Assembly: GCF_020177595.1 (NCBI RefSeq)
Contig: NZ_JAHTBL010000010.1
Location: forward strand, 89,067 to 153,066
DNA: 64,000 nt
Source: Cognatishimia sp. MH4019
GTDB lineage: Bacteria > Pseudomonadota > Alphaproteobacteria > Rhodobacterales > Rhodobacteraceae
Direction of reading: 5' to 3'
Each line of letters starts with the position of its first letter. Position 1 is the first letter of the stretch. Position numbers and translations under genes: made by a program. Below are positions 1 through 9,029 of this stretch, in pieces. The notes beneath the pieces are model-generated. The model was given only the letters and a program-made list of their open reading frames with translations, had not been told where the DNA came from and ran no database searches.

Positions 1-294
1 AAGCGCGGGGCGCGGGTGGTCAAGACGCGCGAAGGCTGCGTTGCGATTTTTCGCACGGGTGCGGATCAGGTTTTCGCGCTTGATAACACGTGTCCGCACA
101 AGCAAGGACCCTTGGCCGAGGGTATCGTGCATGGTGCGTCAGTGACGTGCCCGCTGCACAACTGGGTGATCTCGCTTGAGACGGGCCTTGTGCAGGGCGA
201 GGACGAGGGGCAGGTCGCGACCTATCCCGCACGGGTCGAAGGCGGGCGCATCCTGCTGGATGCCACGTTCCTGCGCGCGCGAGCGGTCGCATGA
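1..294 (+). CDS. nirD: Nitrite reductase [NAD(P)H] small subunit, 5'-truncated by window edge
   Basis: This is the C-terminal part of a small Rieske-type protein; the frame is open to base 1, so the true start lies outside the window. It carries the two Rieske ligand pairs, a CPH motif (reading from base 94) followed by CPLHNW (from base 151), so a [2Fe-2S] cluster can be bound. NirD partners the large siroheme subunit NirB in cytoplasmic assimilatory reduction of nitrite to ammonium. Its stop overlaps the start of nasA by 4 bases (ATGA), which indicates translational coupling in one nitrate assimilation operon. Other small Rieske ferredoxins look similar; the neighbourhood decides for NirD. 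Confidence 0.85.
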   Translation, partial: KRGARVVKTREGCVAIFRTGADQVFALDNTCPHKQGPLAEGIVHGASVTCPLHNWVISLETGLVQGEDEGQVATYPARVEGGRILLDATFLRARAVA

Positions 295-2867
295 GCGTGA
301 CCCGCACCACATGCCCCTATTGCGGCGTGGGCTGCGGGGTCTTGGCCGGTGCTGACGGCACGATCAAGGGCGATCCGGAGCATCCGGCGAATTTCGGGCG
401 GCTCTGCTCGAAAGGGGCGGCTTTGGGTCAGACGATTGATCTGGAGGGGCGGCTTTTGGCCCCGCAGATCGACGGGAGTGGGGCTAGCTGGGATGATGCG
501 TTGCGGCTGACGGCAGACAAGTTCAGCGCCGCAATCCGCGACTACGGGCCTGATAGCGTTGCGTTTTATGTCTCGGGCCAGATCCTGACCGAGGACTATT
601 ACCTCGCCAACAAGCTGATGAAGGGCTTTATCGGCTCGGCCAATATCGACACGAACTCGCGTCTTTGCATGGCGTCTTCGGTTGCTGGGCATAAGCGGGC
701 GTTTGGGACGGATACCGTTCCTGGCATCTACGCCGATTTGGAGGAGGCGGACCTGATCGTTCTGGTCGGCTCGAATCTGGCGTGGTGCCACCCGGTGCTG
801 CATCAGCGGGTGGCAGAGGCCAAAGCCAAGCGCCCCGAAATGCGGGTCGTGAATGTCGACCCGCGCCGGACAGCGACCTGTGATTTGGCCGATCTGCATC
901 TGCGGATCACGCCTGATGGGGATGCGGCCTTGTTCAATGGGCTGCTGGCGCATCTGGCCGAAACGGATTGCGTGGATGCCGATTATGTGGCGCAGCATGT
1001 AAACGGGTTTGATGCCACTTTAGACGCGGCGCGCAGCTCTGATCCGATGGACAGCGGCGCAGATGCGGCTGATATTCAAGCGTTTTACCAGCTTTGGGCT
1101 GAAACGCAGAAGGTCGTGACGCTTTACTCGCAAGGGGTGAACCAATCGGCTTGCGGCACTGATAAGGTCAACACGATCCTGAATTGCCATCTTGCAACGG
1201 GCCGCATCGGCACTCCGGGATGCGGGCCTTTCTCGCTGACAGGTCAACCCAATGCGATGGGGGGGCGTGAGGTGGGCGGTTTGGCCAACATGCTGGTCAA
1301 TCATCTGGATATCGAGAACCCCGCGCATCGCGCGGCGGTGCAAGGCTTTTGGGGCAGCCCGACGATTGCCGCACAGCCGGGTCTGAAAGCGGTCGATCTG
1401 TTTCAGGCCTGTGCCGACGGCCAGATCAAGGCGCTTTGGGTGATGTCGACGAACCCCGCCGTGTCGATGCCGGACGCGGATGGCGTGTCAGAGGCGATCC
1501 GCAACGTGCCGTTTGTCGTTGTTTCAGACGTGATGGCGCGCACGGATACGGGCGATCTGGCGGACGTGTTGCTACCCGCTACGGCATGGGGCGAAAAAGA
1601 CGGCACCGTCACCAATTCTGAGCGGCGTATCTCTCGCCAGCGCGCGTTTTTGCCCGCGCCCGGAGAGGCCCGTCCAGACTGGCGCACCATCGCGGATGTT
1701 GCGGCCTACATGGGCTGGGGTGCCTCCTTTGACTATGAGGGCCCCGCGGATGTCTTCGCGGAATATGTGAGTCTCGGCGCAGCAACTCGCGACTTCGGAA
1801 AAGACCTTGATCTGAGCGTCTTTGCTGATGCGGATTATGCCAATCTGCTGCCTACCCAATGGCCCGCCAACGATCACCGCTTCTTTGCAAAAGGTGGCTT
1901 CTATCACCCGGATGGCAAAGCGAAGATGGTGCCCGTCACGCCGCCCGCTTTGCCTGCAACAACAGGCTTCAAGCTAAACACCGGGCGCAATCGCGATCAG
2001 TGGCATACGATGACGCGCACAGGCAAAGCGCCTCAACTTGGGGCGCATCTGGCGGAGCCTTATGTGCAAATCCATCCCGATGACGCGGCAGACTTGGGGG
2101 TGGCCGAAGGCGATCTGGTGCAGATCAAGAACGGACACGGGCAAGCGATCTTGCGGGCGCTGATCACGGACAGCACGGCCAAGGGGCAGCTTTTTGCACC
2201 GATGCATTGGACGCGTCAGCGCAGTGCGTCGTCGGCTGTGAATGCGGTGACGCCGCAGGTTGTTGACCCGGTCTCGGGCCAGCCAGCGTTGAAGGGCGGC
2301 ATGGTGGCAGCGCAGCGGTTTGAAGCGGCGTGGTATGTATTTGCGGCCTCAACGACTAGGATGGCCCCCTCGCAGGACTATGCCGCCGTCGCGCGTATCC
2401 CTACGGGTTGGCAGGCAGAGTTTGCGGGGCTGACAACACCTGTGGACTGGTCTGATTTTGCGCGCGAGCTGACCCAACAGACGGGCGACGTTGCGGTGAT
2501 GGAGGATTGTCCCAGCGGGCAGACTCGTATCGCGATTACCCGCGATGGGTCTTTGCAGGCGCTGGTTTTCAGCAGCACACGCCCCGTTGCCTTGTCGCGC
2601 AGCCATGCGGTGTCGTTGATCGGCACGCAGGTGAGCGCGTTGCAAGCTTTGTCCGGGCGCGCGAGCATTGATCAGCCCGATCCGGGTGTCACGGTTTGTG
2701 CGTGTATGTCGGTCGGGATCAACACCATCCGGGGTGCGATCCGCGAAGGTGCTGGCAGCGTCGAGGCGATTGGCGCGAGGACCTGTGCGGGCACAAATTG
2801 CGGGGCCTGCAAGCCAGAACTGGCTGCATTGCTGAGCACTACAGACTTGCCGATGGCCGCCGAATGA
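291..2867 (+). CDS. nasA: Assimilatory nitrate reductase catalytic subunit, with C-terminal BFD-like domain
   Basis: The 858-residue protein reduces nitrate to nitrite in the cytoplasm. Four N-terminal cysteines (C8, C11, C15, C39; motif CPYCGVGCG) bind a [4Fe-4S] cluster. The bulk is a molybdopterin oxidoreductase domain with the likely Mo-ligand cysteine C126 in SRLCMASS, followed by a molydopterin-dinucleotide-binding domain (about 560-680). The last 60 or so residues contain CACMSVG and CAGTNCGACKPEL, a BFD-like [2Fe-2S] domain typical of bacterial NasA proteins that take electrons from NAD(P)H- or ferredoxin-linked partners. The gene overlaps nirD and the next gene by 4 bases each. It appears intact. 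Confidence 0.95.
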   Translation: MSVTRTTCPYCGVGCGVLAGADGTIKGDPEHPANFGRLCSKGAALGQTIDLEGRLLAPQIDGSGASWDDALRLTADKFSAAIRDYGPDSVAFYVSGQILTEDYYLANKLMKGFIGSANIDTNSRLCMASSVAGHKRAFGTDTVPGIYADLEEADLIVLVGSNLAWCHPVLHQRVAEAKAKRPEMRVVNVDPRRTATCDLADLHLRITPDGDAALFNGLLAHLAETDCVDADYVAQHVNGFDATLDAARSSDPMDSGADAADIQAFYQLWAETQKVVTLYSQGVNQSACGTDKVNTILNCHLATGRIGTPGCGPFSLTGQPNAMGGREVGGLANMLVNHLDIENPAHRAAVQGFWGSPTIAAQPGLKAVDLFQACADGQIKALWVMSTNPAVSMPDADGVSEAIRNVPFVVVSDVMARTDTGDLADVLLPATAWGEKDGTVTNSERRISRQRAFLPAPGEARPDWRTIADVAAYMGWGASFDYEGPADVFAEYVSLGAATRDFGKDLDLSVFADADYANLLPTQWPANDHRFFAKGGFYHPDGKAKMVPVTPPALPATTGFKLNTGRNRDQWHTMTRTGKAPQLGAHLAEPYVQIHPDDAADLGVAEGDLVQIKNGHGQAILRALITDSTAKGQLFAPMHWTRQRSASSAVNAVTPQVVDPVSGQPALKGGMVAAQRFEAAWYVFAASTTRMAPSQDYAAVARIPTGWQAEFAGLTTPVDWSDFARELTQQTGDVAVMEDCPSGQTRIAITRDGSLQALVFSSTRPVALSRSHAVSLIGTQVSALQALSGRASIDQPDPGVTVCACMSVGINTIRGAIREGAGSVEAIGARTCAGTNCGACKPELAALLSTTDLPMAAE

Positions 2868-3799
2868 GCATGGCGCCGTTCATACGGATCGTCGCCCAAG
2901 GCAAAGGGCGCGCGCGGTCGCTGACGCAAGACGAGGCAACAGAGGCGATGACGCTGATCCTGTCGGGCAAGGCCGAGCCTGAGGCGATTGGTGCCTTGTT
3001 GATGGTGTTGCGCCTGCGTGGCGAGACCGATGCGGAGATTGCGGGGTTCACCGCTGCGCTGCGCACCTCTGTTTGCAATGATTTGCCCCCCGTTGATCTG
3101 GATTGGCCGTGTTATTCGGCTGGACGAACACGTGGTGCACCGCTGTTCTTGCTGGCGGCGAAACTGGTGTCGCAGGCGGGTTACCGTGTGATGTTGCATG
3201 GGTCCAATCGATCGCGGCATAACCTGCGTGACGCCTTAAGCCAAACCGGGATATTGAGCGAAACGCTGAGCTATCACCCGCTGGATACTTTGAGCCCCGT
3301 GGCGCAAAGCCTGCTTGATCTGCGCGACACGTTCGGGCTGCGCTCGTGCATTAACACGGTGCTGCGGATGTGGAACCCGGCGGCGGCCAGTGCCACGGTA
3401 CAAGGCGTGTTCCATCCGTCTTATCGCGGCCTGCAAGCCCGCGCTGCCAAGGCGTTGGGCCAGACAAACCTGAGTGTCATCAAAGGTGGTGGTGGCGAGT
3501 TTGAGCGCAATCCGGCGAAAGACATCGCTGTATTTGGCTTGCGGGATGGTGCGCATATCGAAGAGCGCGCCTCATCCCTGATTGACGAGACGCGCCGGTT
3601 GCATGAGCCGGATCAAGCGATTGATCTGGCGGGCTTTTGGTCAGGCGATCTATCGGATGAATTTGCCGAAGCGACCGTAATTGGCACTGCAGCTCTTGCG
3701 CTTTGGACGCTTGATGCGGCGCTGAGCATTTCCGCAGCTGATCGTTTGGCTGAACGGCTCTGGCAGTTGCGCCACGCCCCTGAAAGGAAAATCGCATGA
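2864..3799 (+). CDS. Anthranilate phosphoribosyltransferase-like (TrpD2/YbiB-type) protein in nitrate operon
   Basis: This 311-residue protein has the helical N-terminal domain and alpha/beta body of the TrpD family (about 10-70, then 80-300). The start is the ATG that overlaps the nasA stop (ATGA); a longer reading frame upstream merely runs inside nasA. The phosphoribosyl-diphosphate loop GTGGD of true TrpD is not visible; the equivalent area reads YSAGRTRGAP. That fits the TrpD2/YbiB group, which binds nucleic acid or has no known reaction, rather than tryptophan synthesis. It is tightly coupled to nasA and to cysG (4-base overlaps), so a role in the nitrate or siroheme branch is inferred, but the function is unknown. 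Confidence 0.75.
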   Translation: MSMAPFIRIVAQGKGRARSLTQDEATEAMTLILSGKAEPEAIGALLMVLRLRGETDAEIAGFTAALRTSVCNDLPPVDLDWPCYSAGRTRGAPLFLLAAKLVSQAGYRVMLHGSNRSRHNLRDALSQTGILSETLSYHPLDTLSPVAQSLLDLRDTFGLRSCINTVLRMWNPAAASATVQGVFHPSYRGLQARAAKALGQTNLSVIKGGGGEFERNPAKDIAVFGLRDGAHIEERASSLIDETRRLHEPDQAIDLAGFWSGDLSDEFAEATVIGTAALALWTLDAALSISAADRLAERLWQLRHAPERKIA

Positions 3800-5193
3800 A
3801 GACGTTTCCGATGTTTTTGCAGATGAAAGGCCGCCGCGTTGTGATTGTGGGCGGGGGCGAGCAGGCGGCGCAGAAGACGCGGTTGATGCTGAAGACCGAG
3901 GCGCGGATTGAAATCCTGGCACAGGGGCTGGAAGAGGAGCTGCAAGCACTGGCCGAGGCGGGGCGCGTTACACATGTCACCGAACGTGTGACCCCTGCAC
4001 ATTTCGCGGACACCGCGCTGTGCTTTGTTGCCAGCGGGTGTCCGGGGGCGGATGCGGCGATGCACGCCTTGGCAAAAGCAGGCGGCGCGACCGTGAATGT
4101 CGTTGATCAGCCAGAGCTGTGCGACGCGCTTACGCCGTCGATTGTCGACCGCGACCCGGTCGTGATCGCGATTGGCACGGAAGGCACTGCGCCCGTTTTG
4201 GCGCGGCAGATCAAAACGCAGATGGAGCAAGCGCTGGAGCCGCGATTGGGGGAGTTGGCGGCTTTGGCGGGCCGTTTGCGCGGGGCTGCGATGGCGCGCT
4301 TGGCCCCACGCGACCGCCGAGATTTGTGGCGGTGGGTGTTCAACGACCTGCCGCGAAAAGCCTTTGCGCGTGGATCGGAACGCGAGGCGGCGCGGGCGAT
4401 CAAGGACGCAATCCAAACTGGCGATTTCCGTGCAGACAAAGACGGCAGCGTGGCGTTGGTTGGCGCAGGTCCGGGCGCAAAGGACCTGATCACATTGCGA
4501 GGTGTTCAGCGGTTGCAGGAAGCGGATGTGATTTTCTATGACCGGTTGGTCGATCCCAAAATTCTGGAGCTGGCCCGCCGTGATGCGGAGCGGGTTTATG
4601 TGGGCAAAAAGCCCGGCTGTCATGCGTGGCCGCAGTCAAAGATTACTCAGATGCTCGTGGCGGCGGCCAAGCAAGGCCAGCGCGTTGTGCGTCTGAAATG
4701 TGGTGATCCAGGCATCTTTGCCCGCGGGGCCGAAGAGCTGAGCGCATTGACCGAGGTCGGGATCCCGGTCGAAATCGTGCCGGGTGTGACAGCAGCAAGC
4801 GGGGCCGCTGCAGCGTCTGGTCAGATGCTGACCCAGCGCGGCGAGATTGATCAGTTGATCCTGACGACGGGCCATCTGGATGATGGTCCGCGCGCGCCTG
4901 ATTGGCTCGAGCAGCTGAAACCGGGCGCGTGCGTTGCGCTGTATATGGCGGTCTCTGCCGCGCCGATGATCGCGCGGAACCTGCGCCGCTCGCCTTATTG
5001 CGCATTGGTCGAGGTCGAGATCGTGGCGGATGCGCAGCGGGCGAACCAGAAGGTTCTGCGCTGCGCCCCGGACCAGCTGGCTGAGACGCTAAGTCAGAAC
5101 GACATTCGCAACTCTGCGATGATCTTCCTGCGTTTGCCGAAATCGACGGTGCAACCGGCTCGACAGCCGCTCAGGGTTGTCGAAACCGCCTAA
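3796..5193 (+). CDS. cysG: Siroheme synthase (precorrin-2 dehydrogenase/ferrochelatase + uroporphyrinogen-III methyltransferase)
   Basis: The 465-residue fusion enzyme makes siroheme, the cofactor of assimilatory nitrite and sulphite reductases. The N-terminal half (about 1-150) has the NAD-binding loop VGGGEQAAQK and performs precorrin-2 oxidation and iron insertion. The C-terminal half (about 216-455) is the SAM-dependent SUMT domain with VGAGPGAKDLITLRG, the KLCGDPGIFARG-type loop (here LKCGDPGIFARG) and VPGVTAASGAAA. Length is close to E. coli CysG (457). It is the last gene of the operon: the gene after it, 3 bases away, is on the other strand. Confidence 0.95.
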   Translation: MKTFPMFLQMKGRRVVIVGGGEQAAQKTRLMLKTEARIEILAQGLEEELQALAEAGRVTHVTERVTPAHFADTALCFVASGCPGADAAMHALAKAGGATVNVVDQPELCDALTPSIVDRDPVVIAIGTEGTAPVLARQIKTQMEQALEPRLGELAALAGRLRGAAMARLAPRDRRDLWRWVFNDLPRKAFARGSEREAARAIKDAIQTGDFRADKDGSVALVGAGPGAKDLITLRGVQRLQEADVIFYDRLVDPKILELARRDAERVYVGKKPGCHAWPQSKITQMLVAAAKQGQRVVRLKCGDPGIFARGAEELSALTEVGIPVEIVPGVTAASGAAAASGQMLTQRGEIDQLILTTGHLDDGPRAPDWLEQLKPGACVALYMAVSAAPMIARNLRRSPYCALVEVEIVADAQRANQKVLRCAPDQLAETLSQNDIRNSAMIFLRLPKSTVQPARQPLRVVETA

Positions 5194-5196
5194 ACC

Positions 5197-6708
5197 TCAA
5201 TCACCGTCCGCAACACCTTGCGAGCGAAGCTTGGCGCGGCGGGCGCGGTAGCTGGGCAGGATCACCAAAATTACAGCGATCACCAGTAGACCAAGGGTCA
5301 TCGGGCGCTCCCAGATGAAGGACACCCCGTCATAGAGCTGCATCGAGCGGGAGAAGTTATCTTCAAGCATGCCGCCCAGAATGAAACCGATCAACAGGGG
5401 GGCGAGCGGGTAATCTGCGAAGCGCAAGATCGTTGCGAAGATACCGAAGCCAACGAGTAGCAAAAGCTCGGTCGCGTTGTTCTGGCCGATATAGGCACCC
5501 ATGAGGGTGAAGAACAAAATGAACGGGATCAGATAGTTGCGCGGAACCGACAGGACCTTGGCGATGTATGGGATCAGCGGCAGGTTCAGGACAAGCAGCA
5601 CCAGATTGCCGATGAACATCGACATGATAACGGCCCAAAAGACTTGCGGTTCGTCCAGCATCAGACGCGGGCCTGGGGTCACGTTCAGCGCGATCAGCGC
5701 GCCCAGAAGGATGGCCGTGGTGCCGGAGCCGGGGATACCGAGCGTGAGCAGCGGCACGAAAGAACCGGTGCAGGCAGCGTTGTTTGCCGTTTCCGGTGCA
5801 GCGAGGCCTTTGATGGAGCCTTTGCCGAACTCTTCCTGCTCTTTCTTCGGCGCGATATTGCGTTCGACTGCATAGCCGAGGAAGGAGGCGATGGTTGCGC
5901 CTGCGCCGGGCAGGACGCCGATGAAGAAGCCTTGGATCGATTGTCGGCCAATGACGGGCGCGATGGATTTCGCCTCGGCCCGGGAAATGCGCAGGTCCTT
6001 GATTTCACCATCGGCAGAGCCTGCATCTTTGGGTTTCAGCACCAGGAACAAGGCTTCGGGCAGGGCAAACATGGCCATGGCGAGCGTGATGAAGCCAAAG
6101 CCCGATTGCAGGTCCATCAGACCCATCGTGAAGCGTGGCATATTGAAAAGCGCGCCCTCACCGACCGTGGCCATGATCAGGCCAAGCAGAGTCATCAGCA
6201 TCGCTTTGGCGACTTGCCCCGTGCCAGCAAAGGCCGCAATGGCCGAGAGGCCGACGACCATCAGCGCGAAATACTCGGCAGAGTGGAAGAGGAGCGCGAC
6301 GGAGGACAGTGCGGGTGCGAAGACCATCAGCAGTAGCGCGCCGATAGTGCCGCCTGCAAAGCTGGCAATGGCGGCGATGGTAAGCGCTTTACCCGCCTTG
6401 CCTTGTCGCGCCATCGGGTAGCCGTCGAAACTGGAGGCAACCGTGCCTGCCACGCCCGGCGCGTTGAGTAGGATCGAGGAGGTCGAGCCGCCAAAGATTG
6501 CTCCGTAATAGACGCCAGCAAGCAAGATCAGGGCTGCGGAGGGGTCGCCCATCGAGATGGCGACCGGGATCATGATGGCAATGATCGACATCGGGCCGAG
6601 GCCGGGCAGCATGCCGATGAACGTGCCGATCAGGCATCCGCCGATTACCATCAGCAGGTTCTGCAGGGATAGGGCGGTTTGAAGGCCGATCAGAAGTCCT
6701 TCGAGCAT
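5197..6708 (-). CDS. tctA: Tripartite tricarboxylate transporter, large membrane subunit
   Basis: This 503-residue, very hydrophobic protein is the TctA permease (about 11-12 membrane segments) of a tripartite tricarboxylate transport system, a secondary carrier fed by a periplasmic binding protein. Family features seen include GMLPGLGPMS near residue 32, the repeated motif GVLPGAGATIASFLGY and TLGIPGSGTTAILLGAL. A clear ribosome site (GGAGG) lies just before the ATG, and overlaps the stop region of tctB, so translation is probably coupled. Substrate cannot be read from the sequence; citrate and other di/tricarboxylates or aromatic acids are known for this family. Confidence 0.95.
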   Translation of the reverse strand: MLEGLLIGLQTALSLQNLLMVIGGCLIGTFIGMLPGLGPMSIIAIMIPVAISMGDPSAALILLAGVYYGAIFGGSTSSILLNAPGVAGTVASSFDGYPMARQGKAGKALTIAAIASFAGGTIGALLLMVFAPALSSVALLFHSAEYFALMVVGLSAIAAFAGTGQVAKAMLMTLLGLIMATVGEGALFNMPRFTMGLMDLQSGFGFITLAMAMFALPEALFLVLKPKDAGSADGEIKDLRISRAEAKSIAPVIGRQSIQGFFIGVLPGAGATIASFLGYAVERNIAPKKEQEEFGKGSIKGLAAPETANNAACTGSFVPLLTLGIPGSGTTAILLGALIALNVTPGPRLMLDEPQVFWAVIMSMFIGNLVLLVLNLPLIPYIAKVLSVPRNYLIPFILFFTLMGAYIGQNNATELLLLVGFGIFATILRFADYPLAPLLIGFILGGMLEDNFSRSMQLYDGVSFIWERPMTLGLLVIAVILVILPSYRARRAKLRSQGVADGD

Positions 6709-6709
6709 A

Positions 6710-7195
6710 TCAGCCTCCTACCAAAAAGCCGGGGAGCGGGCGCAGGAAGATGCCCAGAACGACCTGAACCAGGTACCAGACGATGCCTGTGGCAATGCCG
6801 GATACGAGCAACATCATGATCCAGCGGCGCTCTCCCAGGATGAAGGAGCCGCCGGCAAGGAAACCCACGGTCGAGAACAGGAAACCCGCAGGCCGCAGCA
6901 GCAGCGCATAGGCAACCATGAGGCCAAGAAGCATCAGCGCTTGGCCGATTTTGTAGTCGCCGAGGCGGCGGTAGTCTATGTCGCCAATCTTCGGTTCGCC
7001 CTTCTCGATACCGAGCAAAATGATGAGCGCTGCGATAATGGCGAGGACTGAGAGCACCTTGGGAAAGGTCGACGGCCAGATCGGATTGCGCCGCATGAAG
7101 GGGGCAAGGGTGTCATCCATCGTGAACCAGGCAGTGTAGCCGTAAATCAGGCAGATGCCGAGCAAGACAAGTGCGATCCAGCGATCAAGCGCCAT
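6710..7195 (-). CDS. tctB: Tripartite tricarboxylate transporter, small membrane subunit
   Basis: The 161-residue protein has about five hydrophobic stretches (from WIALVLLGICLIYGY to IATGIVWYLVQVVLGI) and matches the small TctB subunit by size and position between tctC and tctA. The start was placed at MALDRW because a strong GGAGGG site lies 4 bases upstream; an upstream extension of 23 residues (MLIGARPR) is arginine-rich, runs through the hairpin region, and lacks a ribosome site. It pairs with TctA in the inner membrane. Confidence 0.88.
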   Translation of the reverse strand: MALDRWIALVLLGICLIYGYTAWFTMDDTLAPFMRRNPIWPSTFPKVLSVLAIIAALIILLGIEKGEPKIGDIDYRRLGDYKIGQALMLLGLMVAYALLLRPAGFLFSTVGFLAGGSFILGERRWIMMLLVSGIATGIVWYLVQVVLGIFLRPLPGFLVGG

Positions 7196-7222
7196 GATGC
7201 CCTCCGGTCTAAAGTGAGAAAG

Positions 7223-7256
7223 GAAAAAAGCGGGGCGCAGCCTTGGCCGCGCCCCG
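7223..7256 (-). terminator. Hairpin with T-run between tctC and tctB
   Basis: Read on the minus strand, an 8-bp GC stem (CGGGGCGC at 7249-7256 with GCGCCCCG at 7231-7238) is followed directly by CTTTTTTCC. This is a Rho-independent terminator in form. It sits after the binding-protein gene and before the permease genes, where partial termination would keep the binding protein in excess of the membrane subunits. Confidence 0.7.
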
Positions 7257-7268
7257 ATCAACACTGTC

Positions 7269-8255
7269 TTAGAGGAAGCCGAGCTTCTTCATCAGATCGC
7301 CGATGACCTTCTCCTGATCTTCAAGGAAGGCTTTGAAGTCGTCACCGCTGTTGTGGATGTTCACCCAACCGTTGCGTGCGCGCACTTCTTCCCATTCGGG
7401 CGTGTCATACATCTTCATCAGGGCGTCCTGATAAGCTGTGACCTGCTCTTCAGGGAGCCCGGGGGCGCCGAAGAAGCCACGCCAGTTCACAAAGGTCATG
7501 TCGATGCCTTGCTCGGCCATTGTCATGGCGTCGCCTGCGGCTTCAACACGCTCGTCCGAGGTGATGCCGATGATCTTCACTTCGCCAGCATTGGCCAGGT
7601 CGACGGCCTCCGACAGACCGGTGGAGAGCGCTGCGATCTCGCCCGACAGCAGGGCTGCCATGGCTTTGCCGCCTGCGTCATAGGGGATGTATTTCACCCC
7701 AAGCGCGTCCTTGCCGGCCGCTTCCATGACCATCGCGGCCACAAGGTGGTCCATGCCGCCGGGCACCGAACCGCCGCCGATGGCGGTTGCGTCCGGATCG
7801 GCGTCATAGGCCGCGATCAGGTCTTCCATCGAGTTCACGGGGCTATCCTTGCCCACGACGATGGCTGCGTAGTCACCGATGGTGCCTGCAATCAGCGTGA
7901 GGTCACGGAAGCTTTGCGGGAACACACCGGTGAGTGAGCGGATCACGATGGGGGTCGAGTTGACCATCAGCGTGCCGTGGTTGCTTTCGGCGTTTTCGAT
8001 CAGATAGCCGATGGCTTTACCGCCGCCGCCGCCCGACATGTTCTCGTAGGATGCGGTGCCGACAAGACCGGCTTCGGTCAGGGCTTCGCCTGTGCCGCGC
8101 GCTGTGCCGTCCCAGCCGCCACCGGCACCGCCGGGGATCAGGAAATGAATGCTGTCGACGACCTGATGGCCCTCGGCATGTGCGGGCGCGGTAAAGCCCA
8201 GCATTGCCACAGCAGCCGCAATCACGGCCCGACGGCCGAGTTTAAAATTTGTCAT
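7269..8255 (-). CDS. tctC: Tripartite tricarboxylate transporter substrate-binding protein
   Basis: The 328-residue protein is the periplasmic receptor of the TctABC system. The signal peptide is MTNFKLGRRAVIAAAVAML... ending in a probable AHA cleavage site at about residue 28. The mature part has the Bug/TctC two-lobe fold with typical stretches IHFLIPGGAGGGWDGTAR and VGGSVPGG-like loops (here AIGGGSVPGGMDH). The start has GGAGG 6 bases upstream and was preferred to an ATG 10 codons earlier. It is the first gene of the tctCBA operon and is divergent from tctDE across a 108-base gap that carries palindromes. Confidence 0.93.
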   Translation of the reverse strand: MTNFKLGRRAVIAAAVAMLGFTAPAHAEGHQVVDSIHFLIPGGAGGGWDGTARGTGEALTEAGLVGTASYENMSGGGGGKAIGYLIENAESNHGTLMVNSTPIVIRSLTGVFPQSFRDLTLIAGTIGDYAAIVVGKDSPVNSMEDLIAAYDADPDATAIGGGSVPGGMDHLVAAMVMEAAGKDALGVKYIPYDAGGKAMAALLSGEIAALSTGLSEAVDLANAGEVKIIGITSDERVEAAGDAMTMAEQGIDMTFVNWRGFFGAPGLPEEQVTAYQDALMKMYDTPEWEEVRARNGWVNIHNSGDDFKAFLEDQEKVIGDLMKKLGFL

Positions 8256-8363
8256 GTAGTCCTCCCATTTGACAACTGTCCGCATCGCGGGTCAGTTGAG
8301 ACGATCAAGCATGAGAACCTGACACAAACCTGTCAAGCCGCGCAAAAAAGGCGACATCCAGCG
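8256..8363. promoter_or_regulatory. tctC / tctD divergent control region with two inverted repeats
   Basis: The 108-base gap between the divergent tctC and tctD starts must hold both promoters. It contains the palindromes GACA-AC-TGTC (8271-8280) and TGACA-N6-TGTCA (8320-8335), which share GACA/TGTC half-sites. OmpR-family regulators such as TctD commonly bind repeated half-sites in the region between their own gene and the transporter operon, so these are candidate operators. The repeats are seen; the regulator assignment is inferred. Confidence 0.5.
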
Positions 8364-9029
8364 ATGAAGTTTCTCTTGGTGGAGGACAATCAGGAATTGG
8401 CAGAGGCCGTCATTGGGCGGATGCAGCTGGATGGCCATGTCATTGACCACGCTGATAAAATTCAGGACGCCATCGCTTTTTCAGAGACCGGAGAGTATGA
8501 TCTTATCTTGCTCGATATCATGCTGCCTGATGGAGATGGGCGCGACTTTCTCAAGCAGCATCGTGCGGCGCGGCGCAATACGCCGGTGATCGTGCTGACC
8601 GCGCGCTCGCAGGTCTCGGACAGAATCGGTGTGCTGGATCTGGGGGCGGATGACTATGTCACCAAGCCCTTCGATCACGCAGAGTTGCAGGCCCGGTGCC
8701 GGGCTGTTTTGCGGCGCAAGGCCGGGGCCGCGCAAAGCGAACTGCGCATGGGCGATGTGCGATTTGACCCGGTGGCAGGGCGGCTGACCGTCAAGGATGA
8801 GGTGATTGATCTGCGCAACCGCGAACTGCGCCTGCTGGAGCTGCTGTTCAACGCGCCGGGGCAAATCTTTCCGAAGCAAAAGCTGGTAGATCGACTGTTT
8901 TCTTATGAAGAGGACGTGTCGGAAAACGCGGTAGAGGTTTATATCGCGCGCTTGCGCAAGCATCTGGAACCGTCTGAGCTCAAGATAACGACCCATCGCG
9001 GGCTTGGCTACAGGTTGGACAATGTCTGA
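8364..9029 (+). CDS. tctD: Response regulator, OmpR/TctD family
   Basis: The 221-residue protein has a receiver domain (1-115) with acidic residues ED at 7-8, the phospho-acceptor D51 in LILLDIMLPDGDG, and K101 in ADDYVTKPF. A winged-helix DNA-binding domain follows (about 125-218) with the usual LRNRELRLLELL and SENAVEVYIARLRKHL. It overlaps tctE by 8 bases, so regulator and sensor are translated together. Position opposite tctCBA implies that it controls that operon. The start is the ATG before KFLLVEDN, which puts the receiver at residue 1. Confidence 0.9.
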   Translation: MKFLLVEDNQELAEAVIGRMQLDGHVIDHADKIQDAIAFSETGEYDLILLDIMLPDGDGRDFLKQHRAARRNTPVIVLTARSQVSDRIGVLDLGADDYVTKPFDHAELQARCRAVLRRKAGAAQSELRMGDVRFDPVAGRLTVKDEVIDLRNRELRLLELLFNAPGQIFPKQKLVDRLFSYEEDVSENAVEVYIARLRKHLEPSELKITTHRGLGYRLDNV

